In this document: in pieces, positions 52,209 through 62,600 of the stretch | Numbering within the stretch: the stretch's first letter is position 1 | Layout of the letters: each line of letters starts with the position of its first letter | Origin: JBLWXV01 sp048267245 | GTDB lineage: Bacteria > Bdellovibrionota > Bacteriovoracia > Bacteriovoracales > Bacteriovoracaceae | Direction: 5' to 3' | Length of the DNA stretch: 64,000 nt | Assembly: GCA_048267245.1 (NCBI GenBank) | Contig: JBLWXV010000001.1 | Span: forward strand, 2,232,001 to 2,296,000 | Notes under the pieces: model-generated | Told to the model about the DNA's origin: nothing | The model's input: only the letters and a program-made list of their open reading frames with translations | The model's database searches: none | Position numbers and translations under genes: made by a program

Positions 52209-53087
52209 ATGAGAAATGGAATTCTGGCCGTTGTGGCAGGCCTACTACTTTCAAGCCCAGCTTACACATGTGACATGCACGGTACTTCAGGGATTGTTGA
52301 AGACAACAACCTCTGGATTGCTCCAAACGACAAAAGCGCTAACAAGACAATGACAGAAGCTCGCTTCAACGAAGTTATTGACGGTGTTGAAGCTATCTAC
52401 GCTCCAATCATCGCTGGCCTTGGCAAAACTCTTCAAGTTGAGAGAAAGTGGACTGACGGGACGGTAAATGCTTACGCCCAACAAGTTGGCAACACTTGGA
52501 AAGTATCTATGTTTGGTGGTCTTGCTCGTCACGACACCATCACTGAAGACGCTTTCGCAACTGTAGTATGTCACGAAATCGGTCACCACATTGGTGGTTT
52601 CCCTAAGAAGAGAAGCTGGTGGGGTTCTTCATGGGCTTCAAACGAAGGTCAAGCTGACTACTTCGGAACTTCAAAGTGTTTCAGAAAGTATGCTGAAAAA
52701 GATGATAACGTAGCTATGATGAAAGACGTTACACTTCCACAAGTTGTTCTCGACAAGTGTGCTGCTAACTTCACAAACGAAGAAGAAATCGCTATCTGTC
52801 ACCGTGGAGCTCTAGCTGGTCTTTCACTTGCTAACCTCTTCAATGCTCTTGCTAACTCAAACACAGAGCTTAAGTATGAAACTCCAGATACTCGCGTAGT
52901 TTCTAGCACAAATGACAACCACCCTGCTGCTCAGTGTCGTCTCGATACTTACTTCAATGGCTCACTTTGTGACAAATCAGCTTACGACGACGTAAGTGAC
53001 TCAGACGCCCTCGTTGGTACATGTAACCGCGTTGATGGTTATGCTGATGGCGTTCGTCCACTTTGCTGGTACAAGCCTGCTAACTAA
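52209..53087 (+). CDS. Secreted zinc metalloprotease-like protein (HExxH)
   Basis: A 292-residue protein with signal peptide (GILAVVAGLLLSSPAYT). The zinc motif is HEIGHH near residue 125, followed by a possible third ligand in NEGQADYFG (Glu), as in gluzincin-type M48-like proteins. Ten or so cysteines are spread through the mature part, so disulfides are likely. A very strong AAGGAGGAGA site precedes the ATG. Its codon choice is more uniform than that of the neighbours (many GCT, AAC, GAC, CTT), consistent with high expression. Confidence 0.8.
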   Translation: MRNGILAVVAGLLLSSPAYTCDMHGTSGIVEDNNLWIAPNDKSANKTMTEARFNEVIDGVEAIYAPIIAGLGKTLQVERKWTDGTVNAYAQQVGNTWKVSMFGGLARHDTITEDAFATVVCHEIGHHIGGFPKKRSWWGSSWASNEGQADYFGTSKCFRKYAEKDDNVAMMKDVTLPQVVLDKCAANFTNEEEIAICHRGALAGLSLANLFNALANSNTELKYETPDTRVVSSTNDNHPAAQCRLDTYFNGSLCDKSAYDDVSDSDALVGTCNRVDGYADGVRPLCWYKPAN

Positions 53088-53116
53088 TTAGCGGCAACCA
53101 AAGATTCTTATAAAGG

Positions 53117-53142
53117 GGCCCACTTCGGTGGGCCTTTTTTTT
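53117..53142 (+). terminator. Rho-independent terminator
   Basis: GGCCCAC-TTCG-GTGGGCC forms a stem of seven pairs with a stable UUCG loop and is followed by eight T. It is 30 bases past the metalloprotease stop. Confidence 0.92.
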
Positions 53143-53242
53143 GCCAAAAATTTTATTGAAATCGTTTAACAAAAGTCCACACTCGTTTCATACTTGGGTA
53201 GTATAATCAGACTTTAAATAGTTTATCTGACGGAGTTTTTTC

Positions 53243-53806
53243 ATGAAGCAAATTCTTGCCCTGGCCATGCTTGGCCTGTCTCTCAACGCCTTTAGTGCAG
53301 TGACACTCACTGAAAATCCAAAAATCAAGTTCACCGGTTTTAAATTTGCCAATAAAACGGCCGTCTCTGGAACATTTAAGACAATTGAGTGGAAAGTTCC
53401 AAAGACTGCAAAAGACTTTAAGTCACTCATGAAGGGCGCCACACTAAAAATTGACTCGCACTCTATTGATGCAGGGGCCGAGGCGCGCGATATGAATATC
53501 ACCGAAGGTCTCTTTAAGAACTGGGGTGGTCGCTATATTGAAGTGGAAATCGAGGAAGTGGACGAAGTAAACCAAGTGGTCAAAGCAGAAATGACGATCG
53601 GAAAGAAAGACAATGACGTCTACTTTGAGTACTACAAGAATAAAGATGGAGACTACGTCTTTACGGGATCTCTCGATCTCCTTCAATTAGGATTTTCTAA
53701 GGCTTACTACGCCCTAGCGGAAATCTGTGGTGATATGCACACTATGGACGGCATCAAGAAGAGCTGGCCTCTGGTTGAATTAGAAGTAGTGGCAAAAATT
53801 AAATAA
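53243..53806 (+). CDS. YceI-like periplasmic protein
   Basis: A 187-residue protein with signal peptide (ILALAMLGLSLNAFSA). The rest resembles the YceI lipocalin-like fold that binds polyisoprenoid: KIKFTGFKFANKTAVSGTFKTIEW and IDSHSIDAGAEARDMNI match the start and the middle of the family. The RBS is GACGGAG. Single gene with its own terminator. Confidence 0.72.
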   Translation: MKQILALAMLGLSLNAFSAVTLTENPKIKFTGFKFANKTAVSGTFKTIEWKVPKTAKDFKSLMKGATLKIDSHSIDAGAEARDMNITEGLFKNWGGRYIEVEIEEVDEVNQVVKAEMTIGKKDNDVYFEYYKNKDGDYVFTGSLDLLQLGFSKAYYALAEICGDMHTMDGIKKSWPLVELEVVAKIK

Positions 53807-53814
53807 GCTACCTA

Positions 53815-53839
53815 GGCCCATGCGAATGGGCCTTTTTTT
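53815..53839 (+). terminator. Rho-independent terminator
   Basis: GGCCCAT-GCGA-ATGGGCC, then seven T, 8 bases after the stop of the YceI-like gene. Confidence 0.92.
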
Positions 53840-53843
53840 GGTC

Positions 53844-54038
53844 TTAAGCCGCTCTTTTCTTTGCAACAGACTTAGCGCGCTTAGATACGGTTCTAGCCTG
53901 CTCGATAAAAGATGAGCTGTACTCTGGGTACAAGTCGCAGGCGAAAGTCACCGTGCCCACTTCCAAGGGATCGACCAGCGAAAGCTTAGCTTTGTGGTTG
54001 TGGATTTTACCTCTGGCCTCTTTTTTCTTAGCGCCCAT
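53844..54038 (-). CDS. Small basic hypothetical protein
   Basis: A 64-residue, very basic protein: both ends are Lys/Arg/Ala-rich (GAKKKEARGKIHNHKAK and KRAKSVAKKRAA) around a conserved-looking core LSLVDPLEVGTVTFACDLYPEY. AGGA stands before ATG 54038. The ends could bind nucleic acid. It is separated from its neighbours by terminators. No family recognised. Confidence 0.65.
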   Translation of the reverse strand: MGAKKKEARGKIHNHKAKLSLVDPLEVGTVTFACDLYPEYSSSFIEQARTVSKRAKSVAKKRAA

Positions 54039-54107
54039 GGATTCCTCACTGGCAGTGGGTTTTGGTCATTGTAAACCCGATTCGGATACTGGGGCCAAAA
54101 ACTAAAA

Positions 54108-54136
54108 TAAAAAAAGCTCCCAAATCTTGGGAGCTT
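54108..54136 (-). terminator. Rho-independent terminator of the FKBP gene
   Basis: Read leftward AGCTCCCAA-GAT-TTGGGAGCT, then a run of seven T, located 35 bases after the stop of the FKBP lipoprotein gene. Confidence 0.9.
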
Positions 54137-54170
54137 CCTTTATAAGTCACTAATATTAATTAGTTTTGCC

Positions 54171-54911
54171 TTATTTCTTAGCGCCGCCAGCGGCCTCTGG
54201 GCCCTTCTTGATATTGAAGAGTTCTACTTCAAAAATCAGTGTTGAACCGCCCGGAATTTTTGGTGGGGCACCTTTGTCGCCGTAGCCAAGTTCAGCAGGG
54301 ATCACGAGCTTAATCTTTCCACCCTTTCCAATGAGTTGAAGACCTTCAGTCCAACCTGGAATCACGCGGTTTAGCGGAAAGCTAATTGTCTTGCCACGCT
54401 CAACAGATGAGTCAAACACTGTCCCGTCAATGAGTGTGCCATGGTAGTGAACTTCAACCTCATCAGTAGCGCCTGGTTTCATGCTCTCATCACCAGCAGT
54501 GATGATTTTGTAAGCAAGGCCTGACTCAGTTTTCTTGGCGCCCTCTTCTTTGAGGAAGTTTTCGATATAGTCGCTACCCGCTTTCTTTTGAACATCATTT
54601 TCTTGGTTAAGACGATTCTTGATAAGCTCTTGAACTTTTGGAGCGTACTCTTCAAGATTCACAGTTTCTTCTTTGCCAGCGGCCTGATCAGCAAGACCGG
54701 CACCTAGAGCGCGGGCTTCTTCTTCAGTAAATTTAATCGCTGGAATTGTTCTCTGGCCGATAAGACGTCCAAGAGCGTACAGCGTTTTTTGGTCATCGTT
54801 CTTTAATTCAACTTTACCACCGTCTTGCTTACAACCAGTAAGAAAGAGGGCCGAGCTTGTCACGAGAACTGCACAAGCGAGTTTGATTCCACTCTTCATC
54901 ATTGTCTTCAT
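54171..54911 (-). CDS. FKBP-type peptidyl-prolyl isomerase lipoprotein
   Basis: A 246-residue prolyl isomerase of the FkpA/Mip type. The signal ends in a lipobox (LFLTGC, Cys near 27). The N-terminal helical dimerisation domain (about 35-120) is followed by the FKBP domain: EVEVHYHGTLIDGTVFDSSVERG, IPGWTEGLQLIGKGGKIKLVIPAELGYGDKGAPPKIPGGSTLIFEVEL. It would fold envelope proteins while anchored in a membrane. A Gly/Ala/Lys tail follows. Confidence 0.94.
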   Translation of the reverse strand: MKTMMKSGIKLACAVLVTSSALFLTGCKQDGGKVELKNDDQKTLYALGRLIGQRTIPAIKFTEEEARALGAGLADQAAGKEETVNLEEYAPKVQELIKNRLNQENDVQKKAGSDYIENFLKEEGAKKTESGLAYKIITAGDESMKPGATDEVEVHYHGTLIDGTVFDSSVERGKTISFPLNRVIPGWTEGLQLIGKGGKIKLVIPAELGYGDKGAPPKIPGGSTLIFEVELFNIKKGPEAAGGAKK

Positions 54912-54965
54912 CCTTTGAAAATCGTTTATGTTAAAAGATTACCTTTGCCTCTTCAGGCTTTCAAG

Positions 54966-55742
54966 TCACGGAATTGGGTAGAGGTGTTCAGTGCGCACGC
55001 GCGCGCGCACGGCCTCACTTTCCTCACCACCATAAATAGCGTCTAACCAAGCCCCATACATGGGGTTGGGAATCACAATGAGCTTGCGCCCAAACTCTTG
55101 CGAATAGGAATCTACGAAGGTTGAGCGCGAGGAATTGGGTAGATTCTCAAAACTCTCATGAAAATCAATGAGATTGTCCCCCACCAGCATCACCACATCG
55201 TAATTTTGCATGATTTCACTGCGACGATCTTTCTTGCTGTCAGTTGTGGTTCTAAGAAAAATATTCTCGCGCTTTACGACAATCTTCTCATCGAGCATAT
55301 TTTGATAAGTGCTCTCAAGACCCTTGATGCGACGATTAGAAACGTAGAAGAGCTCGATACCAAGCTTTGTGGCCTCACCAGAAAAGCGCACAACACCTGG
55401 AAGTGCCTTGGCAATTTTCTTATCCACCCACTCGTCCCAAGTCTTGGGAGTGTAAGGTCGATCGGCCAAAATGTTGGTGACTTCATAAGGAGAATTGTCG
55501 AGCACAGTCTCATCGATATCGAGCACTACCGCCATCGGGAGCTTAGACTTACGTCTTGAGCGAGAAAGTTCTCTGAGGCGGTCAATTGCGACATTATAGG
55601 CTTGATAACTAAGAGCGCGGTACTCAGCGGAGTTTTGCATCCACATAACCGCAAGTGTTTTGTGTTCGCTATCACCGTGAGTAAACGGTCTTGAAGCACA
55701 GCCGGTGAGAATAAAAAGTAGAACAAGTCCAATTTGTTTCAT
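54966..55742 (-). CDS. HAD acid phosphatase lipoprotein (e(P4) type)
   Basis: A 258-residue lipoprotein: signal and lipobox FILTGC at the start. The phosphatase core is VVLDIDETVLDNSPYE (DxDxT, near residue 72), then WDEWVDK, FYVSNRRIKG, and VMLVGDNLIDF, as in the e(P4)/class C acid phosphatases that release phosphate from nucleotides outside the cell. It lies behind the RNase HI gene by 14 bases. Confidence 0.93.
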   Translation of the reverse strand: MKQIGLVLLFILTGCASRPFTHGDSEHKTLAVMWMQNSAEYRALSYQAYNVAIDRLRELSRSRRKSKLPMAVVLDIDETVLDNSPYEVTNILADRPYTPKTWDEWVDKKIAKALPGVVRFSGEATKLGIELFYVSNRRIKGLESTYQNMLDEKIVVKRENIFLRTTTDSKKDRRSEIMQNYDVVMLVGDNLIDFHESFENLPNSSRSTFVDSYSQEFGRKLIVIPNPMYGAWLDAIYGGEESEAVRARVRTEHLYPIP

Positions 55743-55756
55743 GCGAATTTCCTTAA

Positions 55757-56413
55757 CTATAATCCGGCCTCATCAAGTGCGCGATTGGCCAGGCGATCAA
55801 CATGTTCGTTTTGGGGATGACCAGCATGGCCTTTCACCCACACGAGGTGCAATTGAGGATACTTTGTTGTGAGCACATCAAGTTCTTGCCACAAATCAAG
55901 ATTTTCTGGCGGCTTATTATCGGCCTTCTTCCAGCCGCGTCTTTTCCAAGAGGGCATCCAAGATTTAATCCCATCAAGAACGTACTTAGAGTCACTAAAG
56001 AGATAGACCGGGCACTGGGGCACGCCTTCAAGGTGTGACTCTAGCTGGCGTAGCGCTTCAATCGCTCCTGAGAGCTCCATTTTATTATTTGTAGTGGGCA
56101 CATCCACACCACTGGCCTCAAAGAGAACATCGCCCTTTGAATCTTGTCCAAGCACTCCCCAAGAACCAGGCCCAGGGTTGCCGCGACAAGCGCCATCGCT
56201 AAAGAGGGCGTAGCCCTCTGTGAGATCTTTTAATTCTTTTGGGAGCGGAAACGCACCTTCATCAAGGCTTGAGACCGGAGCATCTTGGGGCAGTAAATTA
56301 ACTTTCGCTTCAATATAAGCAAAGGCATCTACTAATTTTTGATCAAAGCTATCATCAAAATCGAGGGCATCTTTGAGATCATTAATAGAGCGCTTTAAGC
56401 TTCTTTTAGACAT
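55757..56413 (-). CDS. rnhA: Ribonuclease HI with N-terminal extension
   Basis: RNase HI cuts the RNA strand of RNA-DNA hybrids. In 218 residues the catalytic domain begins near residue 70: LFSDGACRGNPGPGSWGV (first Asp), NKMELSGAIEAL (Glu), FSDSKYVLDGI (Asp) and HVDRLANRAL (last Asp) are all present. The first 65 residues (SLKRSINDLKDALDFDDSFDQKL...) are an unfamiliar helical extension. The next gene upstream is tyrS, 15 bases away. Confidence 0.92.
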   Translation of the reverse strand: MSKRSLKRSINDLKDALDFDDSFDQKLVDAFAYIEAKVNLLPQDAPVSSLDEGAFPLPKELKDLTEGYALFSDGACRGNPGPGSWGVLGQDSKGDVLFEASGVDVPTTNNKMELSGAIEALRQLESHLEGVPQCPVYLFSDSKYVLDGIKSWMPSWKRRGWKKADNKPPENLDLWQELDVLTTKYPQLHLVWVKGHAGHPQNEHVDRLANRALDEAGL

Positions 56414-56428
56414 TCAACTCTCCCCACT

Positions 56429-57670
56429 CTAGATGAGCTTTAAGAACTTTCTCTTGCCCACCTTGAGAACTTGTCCCTTGTGAGTGGAATTGATTTCAAA
56501 ATCTTGATCTGAAATCTTATCGCCGTCATTAAATCTCACCGCGCCTTGGGTAATCATGCGACGACCTTCTGCCTTTGAGGGAACGACATTCGCCTCAGTC
56601 AAAAGATTGAGCACTCCCATGGGAGCTTTGACTTCATAAGAAGGGGCATCATCGGGTACGCCTCCCTTCTTAAAAACATCTTCAAATTGTGCGCGCATTT
56701 GAAGTCCCACTTCTTCACCATGAAAGAAAGAGACAATTTTTTGCGCGAGATCTTTCTTCGTCTCGTTAGGGTGAAGTAGTCCCTTCTCCAGGCCGGCCAC
56801 AATCTCTTCGTAGCGAGCGGCACTCACTCCGGAGAGATACTTCCAGTATTCACCCATGATTGAATCAGGAATACTCATGACTTTGCCAAATTTATCAAAC
56901 GGCTCATCGAGAATTCCAATATAATTGCCCAGTGACTTACTCATCTTCTGAGTGCCACAGGTTCCAGTGACAATAGGAAGGAGCATCGCCACTTGTGGGC
57001 GAAGGCCAGCGTTTCTTTGATAATCGCGCCCCATAAGAACGTTAAAGCGCTGGTCACTGCCACCGAGTTCAACATCGGCTTTTACATAGACGGAATCGAT
57101 TCCCTGCAAGACTGGGTAGAAGAGCTCGTGAAGGGCCAGTGAGTGTCCCTCAGTGAGGCGGTCTTTAAATGTGTCGTGAGAGAGTAACTTGGCGACGGTC
57201 GTCTGGGCCGCCCATGAAAGCACATCTTTAAGATCGCGCTCGGCAAACCACTCAGACTGAAAACACACTTCAGTTTTATCGGGATCAACTACGGTGTAGA
57301 CCTGATCCATATATCTTTTGGCATTGAGTTCAATTTCACCCTGAGAAAGCGGCGGGCGACTTTCATTCTTGCCGGTCGGGTCCCCAATTGAAGCGGTGTA
57401 GTCGCCAATAATAACAACTCCCACGTGCCCGAGATCTTGAAATTGTCTCATCTTGCGGTAGGGAACAGTGTGTCCCAAGTGAACGTCGGCCCCGGTCGGA
57501 TCGATGCCACATTTCACACGCAGAGGTTTGCCGGCCGTAATACTATGGCGAAGCATTTTTACAAAATCGTCTTCAGGTGTAATTTCTGTGACGCCAAATT
57601 TTAGAACTTCAAGTTGTCTTGCAACTTCCTTTTCAACCGTTGGGTCAAGCTTCTTTTCTGAATCGCTCAT
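56429..57670 (-). CDS. tyrS: Tyrosyl-tRNA synthetase
   Basis: It charges tRNA-Tyr with tyrosine. The 413-residue protein has HLGHTVP (HIGH motif), KCGIDPTGADVHLGH, GDYTASIGDP, KMSKSLGN (KMSKS) and a C-terminal S4-like RNA-binding domain (VPSKAEGRRMITQGAVRF). It belongs to the longer-sequence type of TyrS (TyrZ-like). It is first of the leftward run tyrS-rnhA-acid phosphatase. Confidence 0.97.
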   Translation of the reverse strand: MSDSEKKLDPTVEKEVARQLEVLKFGVTEITPEDDFVKMLRHSITAGKPLRVKCGIDPTGADVHLGHTVPYRKMRQFQDLGHVGVVIIGDYTASIGDPTGKNESRPPLSQGEIELNAKRYMDQVYTVVDPDKTEVCFQSEWFAERDLKDVLSWAAQTTVAKLLSHDTFKDRLTEGHSLALHELFYPVLQGIDSVYVKADVELGGSDQRFNVLMGRDYQRNAGLRPQVAMLLPIVTGTCGTQKMSKSLGNYIGILDEPFDKFGKVMSIPDSIMGEYWKYLSGVSAARYEEIVAGLEKGLLHPNETKKDLAQKIVSFFHGEEVGLQMRAQFEDVFKKGGVPDDAPSYEVKAPMGVLNLLTEANVVPSKAEGRRMITQGAVRFNDGDKISDQDFEINSTHKGQVLKVGKRKFLKLI

Positions 57671-57869
57671 GAAAATTTCCTAAACTGGGACTTTTTTTTA
57701 ACAATTGATAAATTGAGTCAAATGGTAGCAGGCAAGATGATTTTTGAACACTCTTTTCTGGTACTTGCAAGTCTTATGACTGAGTGCTTTCATTTGAAAG
57801 CACTTGCGAACGTAGAGGCATGTGCCATAAAATGTCGTTTAGTATTTAAATTTGCGGAGCAAAACTTTT

Positions 57870-58547
57870 ATGATTTTTATCGACCTCAAATCTGGAACAA
57901 CTTTTGGCGGCGAAGAGATTAAGTCCTATCGCTCGGAGAAAAAAGCCGACAAATGGGTCTACCTCATGGCCGGCGTTCACGGTGATGAAGTCGAAGGCGT
58001 CTACGTCATGGCCCAACTCTTTGAGTGGCTCAAGGCCACTGACAGCGTGGACCTTCCCTTAATTGTAATTCCCGTACTCAACGTAGACGGCTACCGCACA
58101 GGTACCAGAACAAATGCCAGAGGCGTGGATCTCAACCGCAACCTTCCAAGTAAGTCATGGCAACCCGAAGCCCGCGCCTCAAAGTACTTTCCAGGCGAAT
58201 CGGCAATGAGCGAGATGGAAAACCAATACCTAGACAAGCTCTTTCAAAAGTATCCACCAAAATTTATCCTGAGCTTTCACTCGTGGAAGCCTATGCTCAA
58301 CTACAATGGCAACTGCAAAGAAGCCGCTGAGTTCTTAGAAAAATACAATAACTATCCAGTCTGCGATGATATTGAAGGACACCCAACTCCTGGCTCACTT
58401 GGTGACTATGCCCCTGAAACTTATCAGTCTCCAGTTCTCACCTTTGAGTGTCCGGTTCTAAGCGAGTCCATTGGTCTTAAAGATATCTGGGAAGAAAACC
58501 GCGAGGGTCTCACCGGACTTCTCACCAGCGCCATCCTTAAGAAGTAG
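57870..58547 (+). CDS. M14-type zinc carboxypeptidase-like protein
   Basis: A 225-residue cytosolic peptidase-like protein. Zinc ligands are His and Glu in AGVHGDEVEG and a second His in LSFHSW; the substrate motif VNVDGYRTGTRTNARGVDLNRN and the late Glu in TFECPVL are as in M14/MpaA-type murein-peptide amidases. GGAG lies ten bases before ATG 57870; a longer TTG start at 57852 is less likely. It may trim murein peptides. A 13-bp palindrome follows at 58555. Confidence 0.82.
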   Translation: MIFIDLKSGTTFGGEEIKSYRSEKKADKWVYLMAGVHGDEVEGVYVMAQLFEWLKATDSVDLPLIVIPVLNVDGYRTGTRTNARGVDLNRNLPSKSWQPEARASKYFPGESAMSEMENQYLDKLFQKYPPKFILSFHSWKPMLNYNGNCKEAAEFLEKYNNYPVCDDIEGHPTPGSLGDYAPETYQSPVLTFECPVLSESIGLKDIWEENREGLTGLLTSAILKK

Positions 58548-58554
58548 ATTTCAA

Positions 58555-58587
58555 GTAACTACTTATTTACAAATAATAAGTAGTTAC
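58555..58587. repeat. Perfect 13-bp inverted repeat
   Basis: GTAACTACTTATT (58555-58567), loop of seven, AATAAGTAGTTAC (58575-58587). It is AT-rich and lacks a T run, lying 8 bases past the peptidase stop. It could be a weak terminator, a stabilising 3' hairpin or an operator for the next gene. Confidence 0.5.
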
Positions 58588-58783
58588 AAAATCCCTCCCA
58601 ATTAATTATCTAGTCACTTTTGTAAAGATTACTGGATATTTCAGCTACTTAACGCCATGCATTTTTCCTCATGTATACTCCCCCTTTAACCGACAAGTAT
58701 GGTTGCATAATGTCTCCGAAATTGTGGCCGAATGCTTGCATTAATAGCCGACTATAACGTTCGGTTTGGATAAGGACAGGTGT

Positions 58784-59611
58784 ATGGGGAAACTAACCCT
58801 TGGAAATTACATTATTGCGTCTACTCTTGCTGTGGCCAGTTTGGCCCAGGCTTCGACACTTACGGAGCAAGATGCCACCCTTACTAATGCCCATAAACCC
58901 TATTATGCGAGCTTTTCTAGTGGCATTACCTCAAATCTGTACAAAACAAGTTCACCTGACCATCAAATAAGCAGTGATTTTAATCTTAGCGTAGGTCTTA
59001 AACCAACTAAAGATAACTCAGTGACTCTGGGTCTCGCTGCCGTTAAGGACCTTAAGGGTGAGCGCGAGTTTGCCTTTTCTGATGGCTCACTCGGATATTC
59101 TCACCGTCTTTATAGAACTTCTGCCTACAGTATCAGTGGCTCTGTCTCGGCCATTATTCCAATGTCTGAGACTTCGCGTGAAGTTCAAAAGCTCAATACC
59201 GCACTAGTGGTCGCTCCCTCGATCTCTAGTTCGCTTGGAATTGACTCCTTTTCAGCGCAATTTCGCCCGAGCCTGCGCTACAACTTCCACTCAATGAAGA
59301 CCAATATGCTAGGTGGAAGTAACTCTGAATATTCTCTCGGGGCGAGGCTAACGCTCGGATATAACTTTACCGATGAGATCTCACTTTCGGCGGTCTCTAG
59401 TTACGCCAGAAGTACTACATACTACGGAAATACTATCGACAGCTATTCATTCATCCAGGCACTGGGCTATCAAGCCACAGAAGAGCTCTCCTTTGAAGTT
59501 GGCCATGCCAATGGTGGAAACGCGCTCGCGCCAAATGGAACAGACACAGATATCAATTTTTACGACGAAAACAATTCGACAATATATTTCGCTCTCACTC
59601 TAAGCCTCTAG
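58784..59611 (+). CDS. Outer-membrane beta-barrel protein
   Basis: A 275-residue protein with signal peptide (GNYIIASTLAVASLAQA). The body is about ten amphipathic strands with Tyr/Ser/Gly turns (DFNLSVGLKPTKDNSVTLGLAAVK, SFEVGHANGGNALAP) and ends in an aromatic/hydrophobic strand (IYFALTLSL), as outer-membrane proteins do. ATG 58784 has AAGGACAGG upstream; the longer frame from 58766 is unlikely. It is followed after 28 bases by the giant metalloprotease gene and probably works with it. Confidence 0.72.
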   Translation: MGKLTLGNYIIASTLAVASLAQASTLTEQDATLTNAHKPYYASFSSGITSNLYKTSSPDHQISSDFNLSVGLKPTKDNSVTLGLAAVKDLKGEREFAFSDGSLGYSHRLYRTSAYSISGSVSAIIPMSETSREVQKLNTALVVAPSISSSLGIDSFSAQFRPSLRYNFHSMKTNMLGGSNSEYSLGARLTLGYNFTDEISLSAVSSYARSTTYYGNTIDSYSFIQALGYQATEELSFEVGHANGGNALAPNGTDTDINFYDENNSTIYFALTLSL

Positions 59612-59639
59612 GCTTAGGGAACATTAGGAGAAAGGCACA

Positions 59640-62600
59640 ATGAGGAATTTTAAACGCACGCCCAATCTACTCAAAGGCTTACCGGGCACCCTGGCCATCC
59701 TAGCTATGCTAGTGGCAGGCTGTTCAAAAGAGCTGGAAGAGAAAAAGCCAGACGATTTCGATCGCGATGTTCATCCGATCTCGGAATTTGAAGGATCAGC
59801 TTTTGTTGAAACAGTAGACGAGGGAGTGCAGACGCTTTCGGTAAAAAGCGATGTGGCCACTGGCATTTACGCCCTCAATGAACTCTCACTGAGACCAGTG
59901 AAGTTTGTTGGTGGAGATGAGCGACTTGCCCCACTCTTTAATGGCCTAAAACTTGAGTCCACGAAAGCAGGTGAGAAGTTTAAATTTAATTTCAAGCTCA
60001 CTAAAGAGCAACTCATCGCCTATATGGAAACCGATGGACACAACCTCTCTACTGCAAATAAAGAGCTGGTTGTTTCATATAAAGAGCAGCCTTCGGTAGC
60101 TGTTTTTCACTTTGACGTAGGCGACTACGGTATTGTGAGAAACAGACCCAATGACCTCGATGAGGCGACTCGCTTTATTGAGTTCAAGTCTACAAGGCGA
60201 GCGGAGGCAACTCACATTAAGATGAGTGTTGTTCCGCAAAACCGCGTACTCAACGGTCTTCGTGGTCACTACGATGAAGATATCTACTTAAAGGATAGAC
60301 TTGAAGCTCGCAATTGGAACCTCACCGATGTCGCGAAGCTCTTTCACATCCAAACGGCCAACCTCACTGCTGCCAGTGCCACGGTCAGTGACAAAAAAGC
60401 CAAGATTATTGATGAAACACTCTACGTCCTTGGTAAGACGACTCTCTCAGAGCTCTCTACGATGGAAAAACTCGCTCTCACTAAGGGTGACCCACGCTAC
60501 ACGAAGTGTGATGGCTCACGTCCTGGTCAGGCCGAATCGATTGATCCAGACCTTTGTATCTTTAAGCCAATCTATAGTGGATCGGCAAAGAAAGTTCGCC
60601 TAAAACTTAAAAAAGATGATGAGGGCGAAACTCTTGGTACAGTTGAACTTGAAGAAGTAAGCGGTACATCAAAGGCCAGCTTCGCTATGATTGATACAAA
60701 TACTCTCTTTACTAAATTTGAGTATGACGATCGCATTACACAAATTGAAAATCGCTACATCTACGACTTTAAAGCACTCCAGAATAAAATCTGGGATGCG
60801 GGTGAGCTCAAAAGCTACCTCAAAGTGAAGAAAGATCTTGGAAAAGGTCCAAGAAGAACAGTTGTTTTTGACAAGAACGTCTGGATTCAATCTCCTGTTA
60901 AGAAATCAGACCTCACTGAAATTGAAGCCGCGGCTATCGGTAAAGACCAGCGTTTTTCTAAGTGCGACGCTGAAATTGCCTCAAAAGTAGAAGGCATCTC
61001 TGAAAGAGAATGTGTTCTTAAACCAATTTTCTCACTTCCAGCAGCTCCAATGGCGCTCACTTACAAGTTCTATGACGGTAAGGAAGAGCCAACTATTAAG
61101 CTTGAAGCGATTATGGGTGAAGAGCAGGCCGACTTTCTCGTTGTAGTGACGACTCTTGATCTCTTTGACTACACCTACGCGCGTAGCTACAGAGACACAC
61201 TCTACGATAAAGAAAAGCTCCATAATAAAGTTCTTAAAGGACGCAAACTCAAGTCTATCTTCCCTACAGCTGCCTTTGCTGAAGATAGCAAGCTTTATAA
61301 ATTAAAAGTTCTCAACAGCACGCTCTGGATTCTCTCAGCGCAGAAGAAAGATGAGCTAAAAGTGCTTGAGCGCGCAATGGCCGGAAATGATCCGCGCTTT
61401 GAAAAGTGTGATGGTGAGCTCTCAGCCGGTTCAGGCATTGCTCTCAATGATTGCTTTGCTAAGCCAGTTGCTAAAATTGGTGTGGCCCACGCTGTTGTTG
61501 AATTTGAAGATGCTGACAACGCCGATCTTCCCGATCTAAAAGTACACTCTGGTGTAGATCGTCGCATTTCAACTCACCTTCTCATTACTGAAAAGCCGAG
61601 TATTTCAAACTTCGAATTCGACGAAAGATTTAAAGAATCTGACGATGTTGCTGAAGTAAAAGACATCCAAAACAAGCTTATCACTGGAATTGAAGCTGCA
61701 AAACTCCTTGGTATCCAAGAAGTGAAGAGTGAAAAAATCCTCAAGACTAAGCTGGTTCACGACAACCTCTACCTCCTTGCTCCTGCTAAGAAGAGCGATC
61801 TTCATATTATTGAGCAAGAAGCGCTTACAAAAGACCCACGCTACGAAGTGTGTTCTCTCGACATTGCAGAGAAATCTAAGATTGCCCTTGAAGACTGTGT
61901 GATGAAGCCAATCTTCAGCAGAAGTGTGAGCTATGTGGCGCTCTTCTTTGAAAATGATGTGGATTCAGATATCCCACGCTTGAGATATGACTTTGAAGCT
62001 AAGGCCGGTTCTGCTGGAGTTGTTCAATTCAAAAAGAGCAGCGAAGCAAGAAAATTTGATTACATGAGAAACCTCAATATCGCCGATCGCATCCACCTCT
62101 CAAAAGAGAAGGACTTTGATCTTGATAGTGAATATCTCTACATTACTATGACTCACGGAACTCCACGCGAAGTTCTTCAGGCCGACCCGTTCTATCAAGG
62201 CAATGAGAAACTCGTTCACCTGCGCTTTACGAAAGAAGGCCTAGAAGTCTACGAAAAAGATCGCGATGATCGCTTCAGAGCAAACTCACTCAACGAAAAG
62301 CCAGTTCTTCTCATTCCTGGTGCTTATGAAGATTATAAGTGTCAAGAAGATAGCAATGGCAATTGCCTCGCTGGTATCCAATCAGATAACGATCTTACTT
62401 GGGACCAAAAGCGCCTTTTCGTTCCTACATTTGAATCACTTCAAGTGAAGGAAATCAATACTCTTGACGTCTTCACCGTTGAAGCTGATCCGTGCCTAAT
62501 TCCAAATGGAACGGCCCTGGCGAGCTATGAAGTTAAAAAAGGCGTCATTAACATTGAACTAGAAAAAACTTACAAGATGAGTAAGTCATGGAGATGTATT

